DNA of 64,000 bases, from the NCBI GenBank assembly GCA_947579665.1, contig OX388345.1, positions 61,743,454 through 61,807,453 of the forward strand. Direction: 5' to 3'. Each line of letters opens with the position of its first letter. Position 1 is the first letter of the stretch. Shown piece after piece: positions 36,778 to 50,100 of the stretch. Source of the DNA: Sympetrum striolatum. Its lineage: Eukaryota > Arthropoda > Insecta > Odonata > Libellulidae. Position numbers and translations under genes: made by a program. The notes beneath the pieces were generated by a model. It saw only the letters and a list, made by a program, of their open reading frames with translations, was not told the DNA's origin and did not search any database.

Positions 36778-39700
36778 GTGAGAGACCCTCTTTTTCTGCA
36801 AAAGAAAAATTATTTGGTTTTCACCAAAATTATTTGATTAATTTTCTTTCTGAGTGCTTCTAAACCCTAACGTTATCCGCTGACCTAAGGTATGACCAGT
36901 ATCCATTGGTCTCATAGGTCCATTTAAATATTTACTTTGGATTTGATGAGCGCTTAAGGTCAAATATCGCAAAAAACAAATATTATCAGCTTTACATCAT
37001 AAGAATCTATACATATATGTGTTTATGATAAAATTACCCAAACATGTAAAGTTTACTGTATAAATAGAGTATGGTGATAATAATGTGCTGAATATGTAAG
37101 AGTATTAACTTACTATTCAATAATTTACAAATGGCATTCTAAGGAATGAACAAATGGAGAAGATTTTTTTAGATGAAGCGTAAAGAATACTGAAATTTTT
37201 ATTTTACATGAAAGTAATAAAATGCGAACTGTGAAGGGCTCGTAGCTGAGAATGTCTATGCATTATATCCGATGTTTAGGGGACCGAATAAATAAAATCA
37301 CGGGTCGGAGTTTGTGAACCCCTGAAGTTAGCAGAGGGAAAATTTTGCATATCTGTTATATGAGAAGTTTTTGCAATTGCAGATATGCAACATTTCGGAA
37401 AGTTGATTTTCAACGTGCAAGAAATGTGCTTCACAAATTAAGATCCACTTATCGATTATTCTCATTATTCTCACCACTTATCGATTGGAAAAAAATTGTC
37501 AGTAGTTTTATTTTAATATTAAATATCAGAACTAGTAATTTGAATTATGACCCTAAATAACTGAGTTTGACTATTGCTAACTATTCAGCATTCTTAAAAA
37601 CTACTGCTATTGACACCCTAAGGCATAGTCTTATAGGTAAACATAGCACCATGATCTTTGCGTCAGAAGATCATCATCGTCATTCATCAACTATATGATT
37701 AAGACCAGCTTTATCCTCGCCACTTATCCCATCGTTAATAGTAATCAAATTGCGAAGAAAAGAGGATTGGATGAAGTATTATAATTCAAGTTGTAGGTCA
37801 CGGAATATTGTGAGGAATCTTGACCAAGAAGTGAAATAATAGATGACGAAAATCTCTGACTGATTTAAATTTATTAATAAAACGATCAGATCGGAAATCT
37901 AAATTCAGTGAAAGCCTTCTCTAAAGGCGTGCTAAATTAAAAGATATTGGAAACGAGTCTTCTATATTAGTTTCATTTTCTACAACCTGCCACGAAGCAA
38001 GATATTTATTGTCATCATTCCCTCTGTGATTATCCATCTAAAGGGTTAGAAATTGGAAATAAATCGTGTAAGAAGTTGCGAATAATATCTAGATATATTT
38101 ATATTGGAAAATTAGTTTTAAAAAGCTTCTTTATCTCACCAACGCGAGGATGCAAGTCAGATGAGAAACTGGAAACTGGTTAATTCATCCAAAAGAAAAG
38201 CTGTGGACAAACTCTTGATCAAAGAAAATAAATCTGTCAGATTATTTCAAAACTTACTCTCCTTTTAGACCAAACTCGTTTGGGGATCGAATGTTTTATT
38301 TACAATACTTGGGTGGTTAAGTACAACTCAGAGTAGGCTGGGATTTTACGAATTTGTTATCTCATGTAGGATATGTAAGCGATTGTCCTAAAAATCTTAG
38401 TTGTCAATAGTAGTCATTTAATCGTATTAGGTTTATGAGCCGTTGGCGCGAATTCATCGCCTCTAACCTTTAATTGGAAACCAATTATGTTCAATTTTCA
38501 TGTTTGATTTTGTTATAAACAAATACACCTGTATTTAAAACGAAGTGGAACATCAGGTGGAACGAAGAACCCGCAAAGTTACGTGATAAATTTTCTATAT
38601 ATATATATGTTTATTCCAAAAGACGGCAACTATATTGTTTAGATTATCGTTAATTGCTCGCTGAACGTAACAGAAAGATGAAAGATTTAGTAAGAGGTAA
38701 TGCTTCAGAGGGTTTTGTAGGAAATAATTCATCGATTTGAATAGTGGAAACTTCTTGACTCAAGATGAATTATCGCTCAAATGTTGTCTCAATCTATCAA
38801 CGGTGTTTTTAGTAAAACAGCCACATTGCTTCAAAAATTTGAAATGTTCGACGTGAAAAATATTGCATATTATTATTGAAATTCTATTCTATATTATTTG
38901 ACATTTATTTTAGAATATCTCCACCCAGATACTTCCTTAAAAGATTTAATTTTAATTATTTCATTCCTTTGTATGCTTCTCTCAGTTTGTCGGCCCCAAT
39001 TTCTTCAGTAACAAATATCCGATCGTTTAATTTCCTCGAAAAATCGAAGTCTTTGTTACAATTTCGGAATCGTATCTCTTGATATTTTATCTTTCACGTT
39101 CTCACGAGGAACATCGTGTTGAAAGCTTTCAATCCATAAGTTCCTGTGAATCATTCCCTTTCATGAGGAAAGCTTTAATTCATTGGATTCATACGGAGAA
39201 CACATTTGCCCAGCCTAAATATACTCAAACAGTATAGAAAAAATGTGAGTATACTAATCAGATCCTGGATATGTTTAAGATATGGCGATGACAATCTTAA
39301 ATGTTAATTCAATCCCATAGCATTTGCCAAATGTTTGCGCATGACTAAATTAACCTTTTGCTCACTGGATTTCGCAGCTGGCGTCGGATAAACAAGCCGT
39401 AGCTTCGATGAATGGCTTCTCTCTCGTAATAATAATAATGACCATGGATATTTTTTACTATTTTTAAATGACAGCGCATTCTCATCCCTTGCAGTATGTC
39501 ATTTGTTAACTCTAAATTGACATTTTCATCGTCGACCCATTTCCTTCTTTTCGGGAGGGTGTAACGGGAATCGATTGCTTGGGATTTGTACTATTTGGCA
39601 AATAAAAAGCGGGAAGGCCATTGGTCGTTGTCAAGGTTTTAATTCCAAAATTTGCGCTAATAACCTCGGTCCCTGACGCGCCAAACGAAAGTAATGGGAA

Positions 39701-42080
39701 GGCACCAGGAAAAAATTCAATGCTTAATTTAGTCTTGCAACAGATTCTAGGAATAAGGGGATCATAACAGGGGACCAAGGGTTCTAGTTCTAGAGGGAAG
39801 TTTACCAGCGAAGAATGAATAAGGTCTAGGTCTAGAATTCTCATACGAACATTCATTGAGGGAGATCTTTCGAATGCCAAGGTCGCACGCTTGCTGCAGC
39901 TGTCACAATAAAACCGTCTTTAGGAAAAACTAAGACATTAATACTCTCAAAATGAAAAAATGACTCACTTCTCGAAACATGGAAGAAAATTTATAGTTTG
40001 CTTAACGGTATCACCATCGAACTATTTTCTAAACTAATTTAAACGCCAAGGATCCTTAATTTCATCACATTGAGAGGCCTAGAGTTGGTGTTGGTTGGTA
40101 ACCCAAAACTTTGGAGATCAAGAAACAAAAATACGTGATTACTTTCATGTTGAATTCACAATGCATATTTTACCATCAAATACTTACTTTAATTAAGCGC
40201 CGAGTAACTCTGTGACTTTCCCTATTATAAGACTAATCAACATCTTTAGTAGTTTACACTATCTGTATTAAATCGTTTCATTAATTTGTAATTTTTCTAG
40301 GAATAGGAAAGATAATCCGAAAATAAATTTGCATCTTGATAAATAGTATCATAGTTTTATTTTTATCCGATTATTGATTGTTTAAATATGCGATTTTGAC
40401 TAAAAAGTAATCGATGATTGTTAAGATTAAGCGAATAAATATAAATCAAAGATATGTTTTGCTTTAATTTCATAGGTGATCTGATTAAAATTCTCAAGAA
40501 GCTTTTATAAATATATCTTAAACTTTCATTTAATCTGTTAAATACAGACGGAATTGAAAAAAAGTATTATATATACACTAAAAAGTTTGCTTGTTAACCC
40601 TGAATTTCTTTTAAAAGCATACCTAGTTGAAAGGTTGGTTGAAACATTACTAGATCTCGATAGGAAACTATGATAATCTTCGTCAGATGATATATTCAGG
40701 GTTCTATACTTCCCACTGTGTCTATAAATAATTTGAAAAACATATAGAGGAAATTCCATTTAATTTAAAATTATCACAGGAAACCGCAAGGGAATAAGTC
40801 AAATCGATTTCGAAATTGAGCGTATCAGATGTGTTTATCTTTGTTGAAAATATTATTCACTTGTGGATAAATTTATTTGTGAGGAAAAATGAAAAAATTC
40901 TCGGAAACTTCAAAATACACATCGCGTGATGTGTGTTGTAGAAGCAATGTCTTGCCGGATATCCTTCTTTAAAAATAGCAAAATAATATCATCCAATATT
41001 TCGTCGTAGTGATTCATCTGAAATAATATTATTTTTATATTTTCCTCGCGTATGATGCATTTCCAGTTTCTTGAAGGTCCTCTTTATGGCTCGCCATTAT
41101 CGACACTTAAAGCAGTTATTTCCATGTGGGGTGTCTCTTGATGTGCAGCAAGTAATCAGAGTAATCTTTTCTTCCGAAAATGCATTACTCGCGTGCTATT
41201 TATTTCAATATATTTTTTGATAAGAGTTCGTAATTAGAACACTTAAATAATTTACTTCAGACTCGGTTTTTACTATAATTTCAAATTTAAGTGAGAATGA
41301 AATTATTTTAGGCAGTTTAATGTGTCGCGATGATTGACAACGTGTAAGTGTGCCGGAGTAGACAAAATGTTGGGAAGCAATGCCTTAAATTATTTCTTCA
41401 TGCAGCATTTTATGAAGCTTAGATATACGAAAGAGGACTACGATAAGTTGGTTTGGTTATATAAAACTTTTTTTATCAGGATTACTGAATTTTCAGGACT
41501 TGTCTGGAATATTCTTCCTGATTTCATTAAATGAGTCACAGTCAGTATGTAATTTAAAATAGTTCAATTTAAATACATATCCTTTGATTTCGCATTATCT
41601 AAAATTATCGAATGAAATCTTTGAAGGGGTTTCTTTGGTTGCAATCACCTCAGGCCAATGGATAAATGACTACTTACCATTCAAGAATTATTATTAACCT
41701 CCGCACTTTGCCCATTTTATCTTCAATTAAAATTTTTATATCATACATTCTGAAGTTTATTGATTCTATATTGTATCTATAATGCCTAAGTCTGCAAAAG
41801 ACAATTAAATCTCGGCAACAATCACCCAACTATTCCATTATTTTCCATCCATGCCATCGTGAAATAACGGTATCGCAAAATTGAGAGTCGAAAAGTTTTG
41901 TAATCAAGGTCTTAAAGACCTTTTCTGAATAATTTCCTTTAGAAAATTTGCTAATTTTTGTCTCTTTTCTGTAAGTCAATGCTTTCGTTGCTTAGATAAT
42001 GAATAAAACTCATAAGGAATCAATGCTGACGTACGTAGATATCATGATGATTCATTCGTTTACAAGTCTTTTTAAATGCC
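36778..42080 (+). other. probable first intron of the receptor gene, nothing recognised
   Basis: No exon encoding TM2-TM7 appears. A 122-codon minus-strand frame at 39512-39880 has no recognisable family features. No transposon termini identified here. Confidence 0.4.
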
Positions 42081-42265
42081 TTAGGCCCAAGTGCACCAAT
42101 CTCGGATAAGGCTTAACCGGGACTAAATTGTTAACTAACCGCGGTTAAGGCCATTTTCATGTGCACCAACCTCGGTTAGCGTTAACCGGGCAGCTGACCG
42201 CGTTTAAGAATTAACCGACCGATTAAGTTCCTTTATCGGTGTAGCAACAAGGGTAGTAAACAATT

Positions 42266-42840
42266 ATGGCGTTTCGGTTTGATAATATTTTAAGACGAAC
42301 TCCAGTACTTAGATTATTTAGAAAACCACAATAATTTAGAGCGTGGAAACCATGACGCTAGGGTGAATCCTTTCGATAATTTAAGTAAAACTAAATTCCA
42401 CGAAAGATATTGGCTGAGGAAAGTAACAGTGCTTTCCCTCTTAGAAAATATTCGCCATCATCTTGAATATCCAAGCCAGAGAAACAATACTCTTTCGCCA
42501 ATGGATAAACTTTTAACTGCGTTGAGATTTTACGCCACAGGTACGTTTCACATGCTGATAGGAGATTATTACGGAATACACCGAACCACTAAACTACTGC
42601 TTTACGTGCAATCGACGAGATATCGGTGGCACTTGCAAAAATTTTGCATCAGTTCTTGCGCTTATCAAATTCTCCGCGAGAACGAAAAGTTGCAATAGAT
42701 GGCTTTTACGGCATCGCTAATTTCCCTGGTATTTTGGGTGCCATTGACTGAACGCATATACGAATAAAATCACCGGGCGGTGATACCGCAGAAACCTTTC
42801 GTAATAGGAAAGGTTATCTTTCAATAAATGTACAAACCTT
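42266..42840 (+). pseudogene. Harbinger transposase remnant (HARBI1-type)
   Basis: It starts MAFRFDNILRRTPVLRLF, shifts frame, then continues NPFDNLSKTKFHERYWLRKV, LSPMDKLLTALRFYATGTFH and MLIGDYYGIHRTT (42363-42600), all family hallmarks. After another shift it reads GFYGIANFPGILGAID, a TGA where the family has Cys, then THIRIKSPGGDTAETFRNRKGY. That keeps the first catalytic Asp region. The second Asp and the Glu of the DDE triad are deleted. Non-functional. Confidence 0.88.
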
Positions 42841-43186
42841 AATAAATGTACACCTTAAGAACTATATAAATTCACTCCTGTCATTTTAAAATTTAAGCAT
42901 GCTGAAGAAGTTACTTGAATAAGGTTAAAATTGGTGAGAAAATTAAGTTATACGTGTATTTCAACTGCACATTCTTATTGCTGTTGCGAGTGTATTTCAT
43001 TCTCTTTAAAGTACTAGCAAATATCGAAGATTAGCAAAACACACATTGATAAAATTCAAAGGCATGCGAAATGAAGAGCCACCGGTGATAAGTATTTCAT
43101 TGTATACTATAAAATTATAAGAAATATCGCTTAAATGATTTTTATTAAACTGATTTAATTTTCATTTAATTTAATATAATATCCCC

Positions 43187-43378
43187 TCAATCAACAGGAA
43201 GGGAATTGAATTCTGTGGCAATCTTTTGTCTTACCATATCTTTCTCTTTCAACAATTTCCCATCTGTCTTCTTGTTCTCAATAACGTCCTTTCGTCTTAT
43301 AGCCAAATCAATAAGATGATCGGCTTCACACTTGCTAAAATTAGGAGTTCTTTGCCTCTTTCTATCGTTTACGTCCAT
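43187..43378 (-). pseudogene. Harbinger Myb/SANT-like protein, truncated
   Basis: A 63-residue frame beginning MDVNDRKRQRTPNFSKCEAD and containing HLIDLAIRRKDVIENKKTDG matches the N-terminal half of the Myb/SANT-like DNA-binding domain (trihelix type) that Harbinger elements use for nuclear import and TIR binding. It stops after EFNSLPVD, before the last helix, so it looks truncated by the same internal deletion. Confidence 0.75.
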
Positions 43379-44088
43379 CTCTAGTAGCGATTCTTTACTA
43401 TTTGTTCCACAGATACCGCTATTTATTAGTGGTCCAATAAACCAACAACAAAGACAAATGAATTGAGATATACTGTTAGGCGAGCACTAAGCGGTACTCA
43501 ACGCATTCTCAGGGACATTAATCGGCCGCCAGCAAACCGTGGTTACGAAAACCTCGGTTACTGTTGGTACTAAGTTGACCGCCGTTAATATTTAACCGTG
43601 GTCATGTAACGGCGGATTTAATCGAGATTGGTGTACTCGGTCCTTAAACAGTCAACATGTTGGATAAATCATTCCCGGGCATCAACGCAGCAAAGAATTT
43701 GAAATAAAAATACTTATTTAATGTCAGTTTCCGTATTTACTCAACCGCTTTGATCTTTTCCTGAAACTCAAGAAATGCCACCATAAACTGAAATAATTCC
43801 ACGGAGTGCACGTGCTCCATAAATTTGAAACTTGAATGTAAGAAATTATGTTTCACGGAAAACTTCTCTACTTGATCGGAGGCGTTACTTCCATATTTAA
43901 GGTTTGGGAACCATATTCTTACAATGTTGAAATTTCTCCCATTCTTTCATAGGATTGTTGAACTTCTTCAGTGTTCCGCGGCGCACGTTTCAGCAATTAT
44001 CTCTAGTCATTGAAAATCCTTTCGAGGCATTATTGTAATATTTCTTTCAGTTGATTACTATGTATTCATAGTGAACGACTGAGTGCTA

Positions 44089-44288
44089 CCATTAAAAAAT
44101 CTTCCCGAACTGATTTTCCCCGCGAAACGCTGAACAGGAGTAATGTAAAATTCTGGCGGTAGATTGGTAGATAGGTAGGTGGTAGGTAGCTGTACCCACA
44201 ATATGTGGCGCTATCTACCACGAGAAGTTTACATTTCTCCTGCTCGTCGTTTTCGGAAAAAATAAGTTGGGGAACTTTTTGAACGCGG
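44089..44288. mobile_element. mariner MITE (200 bp), fold-back
   Basis: TA flanks at 44087-44088 and 44289-44290. Left end CCATTAAAAAATCTTCCCGA and right end read in reverse CCGCGTTCAAAAAGTTCCCC are diverged inverted repeats. Long subterminal inverted arms follow (GAACAGGAGTAATGTAAA against GAGCAGGAGAAATGTAAA, and GGTAGAT on both). The termini and the CCACATATTGTGG block match the mariner remnant at 8889-9397, so that lineage is the likely parent. Confidence 0.8.
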
Positions 44289-44290
44289 TA

Positions 44291-47004
44291 GTAATTTTTG
44301 TATGGATTATATTGTTGAAGGTGTTGATGATCGCGGTGTTTTTTATAATTTATATATGCAATGCATATTTATACTTTTGTAATTATTTATTTTGTTATTA
44401 CTTTTTATTTATACATGCTTATTTTGTATTTAGTCGGGTTTCTTGTATGTATGCGTAGCAATATTTTTTATTTCTTTTTTAATTAATTGTTATGCAAGTT
44501 AACGTTGCCACCGATCCTTGCGGCTAACTACGACAGTTTTGCACAATAAAGAAATAAATATTATTTTTAATAGTCAAATTATAGTTTATTCCCTTTGATT
44601 CCCAGACATACATCTTAACCATTATATTGACACTTTTATAATTGTAAATTACACATAAAATTTAATTACTGGAAGTAGAAAGATTAGTATGTCGCAAAAT
44701 GTATGATAACAGTATGTGATGTAATTTTTTCCTTGCGGCAAGTAACGTCCTCAGTTCCGGTAAATATGAAAAGTTAAAGGAGCATTCCCTGTCCAATTAG
44801 ATATAGCCATAAGGTCTTCAACTTTTTCTGTCGCCTCCAGGGCTTCAAAAGTTTGCACTCTTGTAGTTCGGCGCCGCGTCGCTGCGCCTCTGTTATTAAC
44901 ACTCCTCGAAGTATTCCAATTTGAGTTAATTGGGGGCGAGCATTATTTAAGAGACCGATGCTAATGCTCACTTCCCTCTGGGAAGAGTTGAATTCGCCAG
45001 AGGCTGAATGAGCTCCCGATCAAAGTGAAGCCAGGAGACTAATTTTCTTTTTGTTGTCATCACCATATTGTGGTCCTATCTCAACCTCAACCACAGCCTC
45101 ATCTTTATATCGTTCCAGATTTTTGGACTTTCCCTTGAAATTTGAGGGTAATCTCTGATCACAGAGTCAGTCTCGTTCCCCAAAGCTTGTATTCGGTATT
45201 TTCACGTGATCCGAGATTGTAAAAGAGTATAGAAAATGTCTTCTTTAGAAGAGAACCTAATGATAATTTGCTGCTGTATTCCTCTCCAAGGCCGTTCGGA
45301 AAGATTTTTCTCTTATCGCTTTCCTGTGGGTTTTTCTTCCTGCCCTCGAACGCGGAATCCTCCGCAACCTTCTGTCTTTTCTCCGGACAACAAGCTCCAA
45401 AGGGAGAGAAAACAGAAAATCAGGGAGTGGTAGTTTTCCTGGAGAGATTTTAGGTGCTTAATAATCTCTCGATTTTCCGAGGCAAGGGATAACGAGGAAG
45501 GAGCGAATTAAATCGTTAGGAGAAACGTGTCATAGTGCTAATCTGGAGGCCTTGAATGAACGAATGAAATGGACACCTATGCAAAGAAAAATTAAGTCGG
45601 AGAAACCTAATCTAGATATAATTTATAAGTTTTTTTTTCTTTTAACTTTTTATCGGCTGAAGGACTACATTGACATTTTCATTCATCTCTAAGACCCTAG
45701 AGAATTTATAATATTGGACTACCATTTTTTTAAGTATTTTGTTGGTAAAAGTTAATTTATTATTATATTTTTATAGGAAAATAATTTTGCGTAATTACTT
45801 TTCTTCAAATCGCTTACGCCAAAAAATCACATAAACGTTACCAATCACATCATTATTTTATCAAAATGTGCATACAAACAGATTAAAAGCTATTCAGTAC
45901 AGGAATCAAGTTTCTTTGAAGTTTTGATTAAGATTATATATAATTACATAATTATATAATTACAACGATTGATTGCGTAAGGGTTTCAGCGTGCTATATT
46001 ATTTTTACAAAAGGAAGCAAGGTTCTAATATCGAAATTTACCGAAATACTTATATATTGCCAGCTGCATTTTGCCCGCAGACGCATATTTGACAATCCTC
46101 ATCTATAAAATGTAACTCCAGCCCATTAGGTTTTCAATCATATTGAATTTATATATTTATTGCTTTCTGCTCTTATACGCGCTTAAACTTGAAGTTTTAA
46201 ATAGTTTGGCATTTTTTTATGTTTACTGATGTCATCAATGTTTAATGTCGTTCATTGCGTTTACTTGAACATTTCAAATGTTATTTTTTTAATAATTAAA
46301 ATTAATTGTTCCTTTGATTACTGCATTACTGGCTTTTCGAGACTGAACAGCTGGTTGTTATTTTGATCGTCGAAAAAAAATCCACTTTGTTCTATGTTTT
46401 TGATTTTCAACACAATTTGTCGAGGTTAATGTTTCATTCGGCTATCTAAAGCAGTGATAATCATTATTATACACCAGCAATGCCCTATTTCCATAAAATA
46501 TCTTTGCAATGAATATAGCATTAAAATGTCCAAAGAAAACTTTTATCATCCTCAGATTTTCAAAATCATTACGTAAACTCTTACGCGTGGAGATTAGTTT
46601 CATGCGAAGGAAGTTATAATAAATTATTCTGGGAAAATTTTATGTGTGCCATCTAATTTGCTTTGCTGAGAATAAATCTATTCTTACGCCAATGACATGA
46701 TAGCAGGAAGCAGTAGAGTCTTATCTATTAAGCAAATAACTACGGTGAAATCTTATTATCTTGGAGAGAAAATCGGAAGTGGAACAACAGCGTGTTTGCT
46801 TGTTTTTTTGGCAGGGTTTCATTCTCTTAAGTGTCCCATTAATCTGGGTTTAAGTGGATGCGGAAAAGAGGATTCAAGTCAGACTTTTGTTCTAACAGAC
46901 TGCTTTTCTTTTGGGCATAACATGACTAAGTAAACCAACGGTTGACGTCACATATTTTTAATATTATCATTTTTTCGTATCAACGTGATTTTGCGGATCG
47001 TAAT
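44291..47004. other. intronic/intergenic, nothing recognised
   Basis: No coding, RNA or transposon signal that I can support. A 65-codon minus-strand frame at 44774-44971 has a vaguely Glu/Lys-rich tail but no recognisable domain. Confidence 0.35.
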
Positions 47005-47015
47005 AACATGATATT
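47005..47015. repeat. target-site duplication, copy next to the element's 3' end
   Basis: AACATGATATT, identical to 52837-52847. It defines the borders of the I-clade element between them. Confidence 0.92.
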
Positions 47016-47030
47016 GTAGTAGTAGTAGTA
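47016..47030 (-). repeat. (TAC)5 tail of the I-clade element
   Basis: Five GTA units on the plus strand immediately inside the target duplication. I-clade elements end in short tandem repeats in place of poly(A). Confidence 0.85.
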
Positions 47031-47188
47031 TTATGGTTTGAGGGTGCGTCAACAGCTAGGGTTATTTGCACCACATACACAAATAAAATTCCCTATGTAA
47101 GTAGAATTTACTGTAATAGATACATTTAATTTTAATTTTATAAAGCTAAAGAAAATTACCACAGCACTATGAGCTTCTTGTTATGTTG

Positions 47189-50100
47189 TTATATTTGGTT
47201 TATGAGCTTGGTCTCCCTTATAAACTTGATTACTTTCTCTACCGAGCTTATGTCATTTTTTAAAATGTCCTTAAGGCTACCCTGAATGCTTAACCTCTCT
47301 CGTACATTTTGATATTTGTCACAGCTTTCAAACAAATGTGCAACTGTTAATGGCTCACTGCAGGTCTGGCAGATGGGAGGATCCTTCGTCTCTGTGAATA
47401 AATAAGAGTGTGTGAGAGAGCAATGCCCAATCCTGAGACGAGTGATAGCAATTTCCTCTCTCCGACAGCGCCTAATGGATGTACCCCAAGATGTTATGCA
47501 ATCTTTCACAGATTTAAGCTTGTTCCCATGTTGTGTTTGCCACAATTCTCTCCATTGAGAGTGAGCTGTATTTCTCAGGATGCCCTTGAGATCCTGAGCT
47601 GGTACCTGATCCCATTCTATATCCCACCTATGGATGGCCTCTTTTGCTGCCAGGTCTGCCTTTTCGTTTCCTTGAATTCCAGCATGTCCAGGAACCCATA
47701 TAAAGGTGATGTTAATGCCCTTTTCTTTTAGATCCTTCAGGATGGATTGTATGTTCTGGACTATTGGGTGGAATGAGGAAAATTGAGTTATGGAGTGCAG
47801 CGCACTCATGGAATCTGTGCATATCATGTATTGTCCTTGTCTGCCCTTTATATTTGATAATGCCATTTGTATTCCAACTAGCTCAGCAGAAAAAATACTA
47901 CACATTGGGTGCAGTTTTACTCTCACTGTTCCTAGATCTTTGGACACAAGTGCACACCCCGTCCCTACATCTGACTTGGAGCCATCTGTGAAGATAGGAG
48001 TGTAACTTTCGTAGAATTCAGACATCTCCTTGTATCTTTGCTGGAATAACATGTCAGATGTTGATGACTTTATTTCTGTGGCCAACCTGTTATCACAGTC
48101 AGGCTCTGGTAATGTCCACGGTTGGTCCCTAGGAAAACCTTCAGGGCATACTTCTGGAAAGCTGAATCCAGTCGTCTCCATAAAAATATAAAATCTTATC
48201 CCAAGAGGCTTGGTGGCTCTTGGTCGTCTGATAAAAACATCTAAAAACATTGGCTTGAAAACAATGTTAAAACAGGGGTGAGATCGCATGGAGAAGAGCT
48301 TGGCTGCATAGTTGCACATCAGAGCGTTTCTACGAGCCCACAGTGGAGGTTCACCAGATTCAGAATACAGGCTAAGGATGGGGCTAGTCCTGAATGCACC
48401 AGTGGAGAGCCTTATGCCTGCATTGTGTACGGAACTGAGAGATTTTAAATAAGACTCTCTGGCTGAGGAGTAAATAAAGCACCCATAATCAAGTTTAGAG
48501 CGAACCAGTGCTCTGTACAACTGCAGCATTGCAGACCTATCTGCTCCCCATGACAAACCTGATAAAACTCTAAGCAGGTTAAGCTTCTTGTGGCACCTGT
48601 CCCTCAAGTCCTGGATGTGCCTCCTCCAATCCATCCTCCTGTCCAGCAGGACACCCAGGAACCGGATAGAATCCACTACAGGTAGCTGCCGGCTTCCAAG
48701 CATTATGGTTGGTGTAGGGGAGAGGCCTCTTTGTCTATAAAAATGCATGCACCTTGTTTTTTCTTCGGAGAAACGGAGTCCATTGGTGAGACACCACTTG
48801 TTCAGCTTGTTCAGGGCAATCTGTATTTGTCTTTCCGCCATTGAGAGTTTGGATGAGCGGCAGAAGATGGCAAGGTCATCCACAAACAGTGATGCTATCA
48901 CAGGTGTTCTGATGCACTCTGTGATGCTATTGATGGCAATGGCGAAAAGAGTAACACTCAACACAGATCCCTGGGGAACTCCATTATCTTGTTTAAAAAG
49001 CTGAGAAAAGTGGCCGTTTACCCTTACGCGAAAGCAACGATGTTTTAGAAAGTTTTGTATAAAAATGGGCAGGTTCCCTCTAAATCCCCACGAATGTATT
49101 GACTTAAGGATTTGATGTCTCCAAGTGGTGTCGTAGGCCTTCTCAATGTCAAAAAAGACCGCCACTACATGCTGTCGCAAGAGGAATGCCTCTTGAATAT
49201 AATTCTCAATTCTCACCAGGTGATCAACACTTGATCTACTGTGCCGGAATCCACATTGAATATCTGATAGGAGATTACGGTTTTCTAAGAGCCATACAAG
49301 TCTCCTGTTGACCATTCTCTCCATCAGCTTGCACAAACAGCTAGTAAGAGATATTGGGCGGTAGTTTGAGGGATAAGATTTCTCTTTCCCTGGTTTAAGG
49401 ATGGGGATGATTAGGGATTCCTGCCAACACTCAGGGAAGACCCTTTCCATCCAGATCTGATTTATTGTCTTAAGCAAATCTATCTGAGATGCCTTGGGGA
49501 GATTCTTGATAAAGGCGTTATGGACCTGATCTATTCCTGGTGAGGTTTCCTTGCATGTATGTATGGCATCCTGAAGTTCCCACAAACTGAAAGGTTCGTT
49601 ATATGCTACTGTGGTTCCGGAATCAAAAAAATTGAGATTAGTTTTTTCTTTCTGTTCTTTCAAAAGTTGGAATGAATTTGAGTAACTGTCTGTGCAGCTG
49701 ATGGAGGCAAAAAGTTCACCAAACGCATCAGCAATTTCTTGGGGTGAGTTTACAATTCTGTCATCTATCTTAAGTGCTGGTATCTGGGAGAAATGATGGT
49801 TCCCCAAAATAGACCTGACTTTTCTCCATACCTTTGACATAGGGGTTCGGTGATTTATTTCTGAGATGAAATTCATCCAAGAAGACTTCTTAGCCTCTCT
49901 GACCACTTGTCTGGCTCTAGCTCTTAATCACCTGAAGGCTGCCAAGTTTGAAGTGGTGGGGTACTTTTTAAAAATTTGCAGGGCCTTTTTCCTTTTCTGA
50001 ATGGCATCTGCACATTCCCTGTTCCACCATGGGACTGGTGGTCGTCGAGGCATCCCTGATGACAAGGGTACACTACCTTGCGCAGCTTTAATAATTGCTG

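Larger units (their letters stand above)
42084..43643 (+). mobile_element. PIF/Harbinger DNA transposon, internally deleted
   Basis: Ends are inverted: left GGCCCAAGTGCACCAATCTC, and the right end read in reverse GGACCGAGTACACCAATCTC. A TTA triplet flanks both sides (42081-42083 and 43644-43646), the 3-bp duplication typical of Harbinger. Subterminal GGTTAA-rich repeats occur at both ends. It carries a HARBI1-type transposase remnant on the plus strand and a Myb/SANT-like ORF on the minus strand, the usual two-gene plan. At 1560 bp it is short for an autonomous copy. Confidence 0.92.

Noticed and set aside
39512..39880. 122-codon minus-strand open frame
   Set aside because: No recognisable domain, poor start context evidence and no flanking exons or element borders. 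I cannot separate it from chance.
44774..44971. 65-codon minus-strand frame with an EAQRRGAELQE-like tail
   Set aside because: Loosely like the C-terminal part of a Harbinger Myb-type protein, but lies outside the element borders and is too short to support.
46697..46933. 78-codon plus-strand frame
   Set aside because: No domain or splice evidence.
49928..49930. Selenocysteine or programmed readthrough at the ORF2 TGA
   Set aside because: No known precedent in I-clade ORF2 and no special context. A point mutation is simpler.
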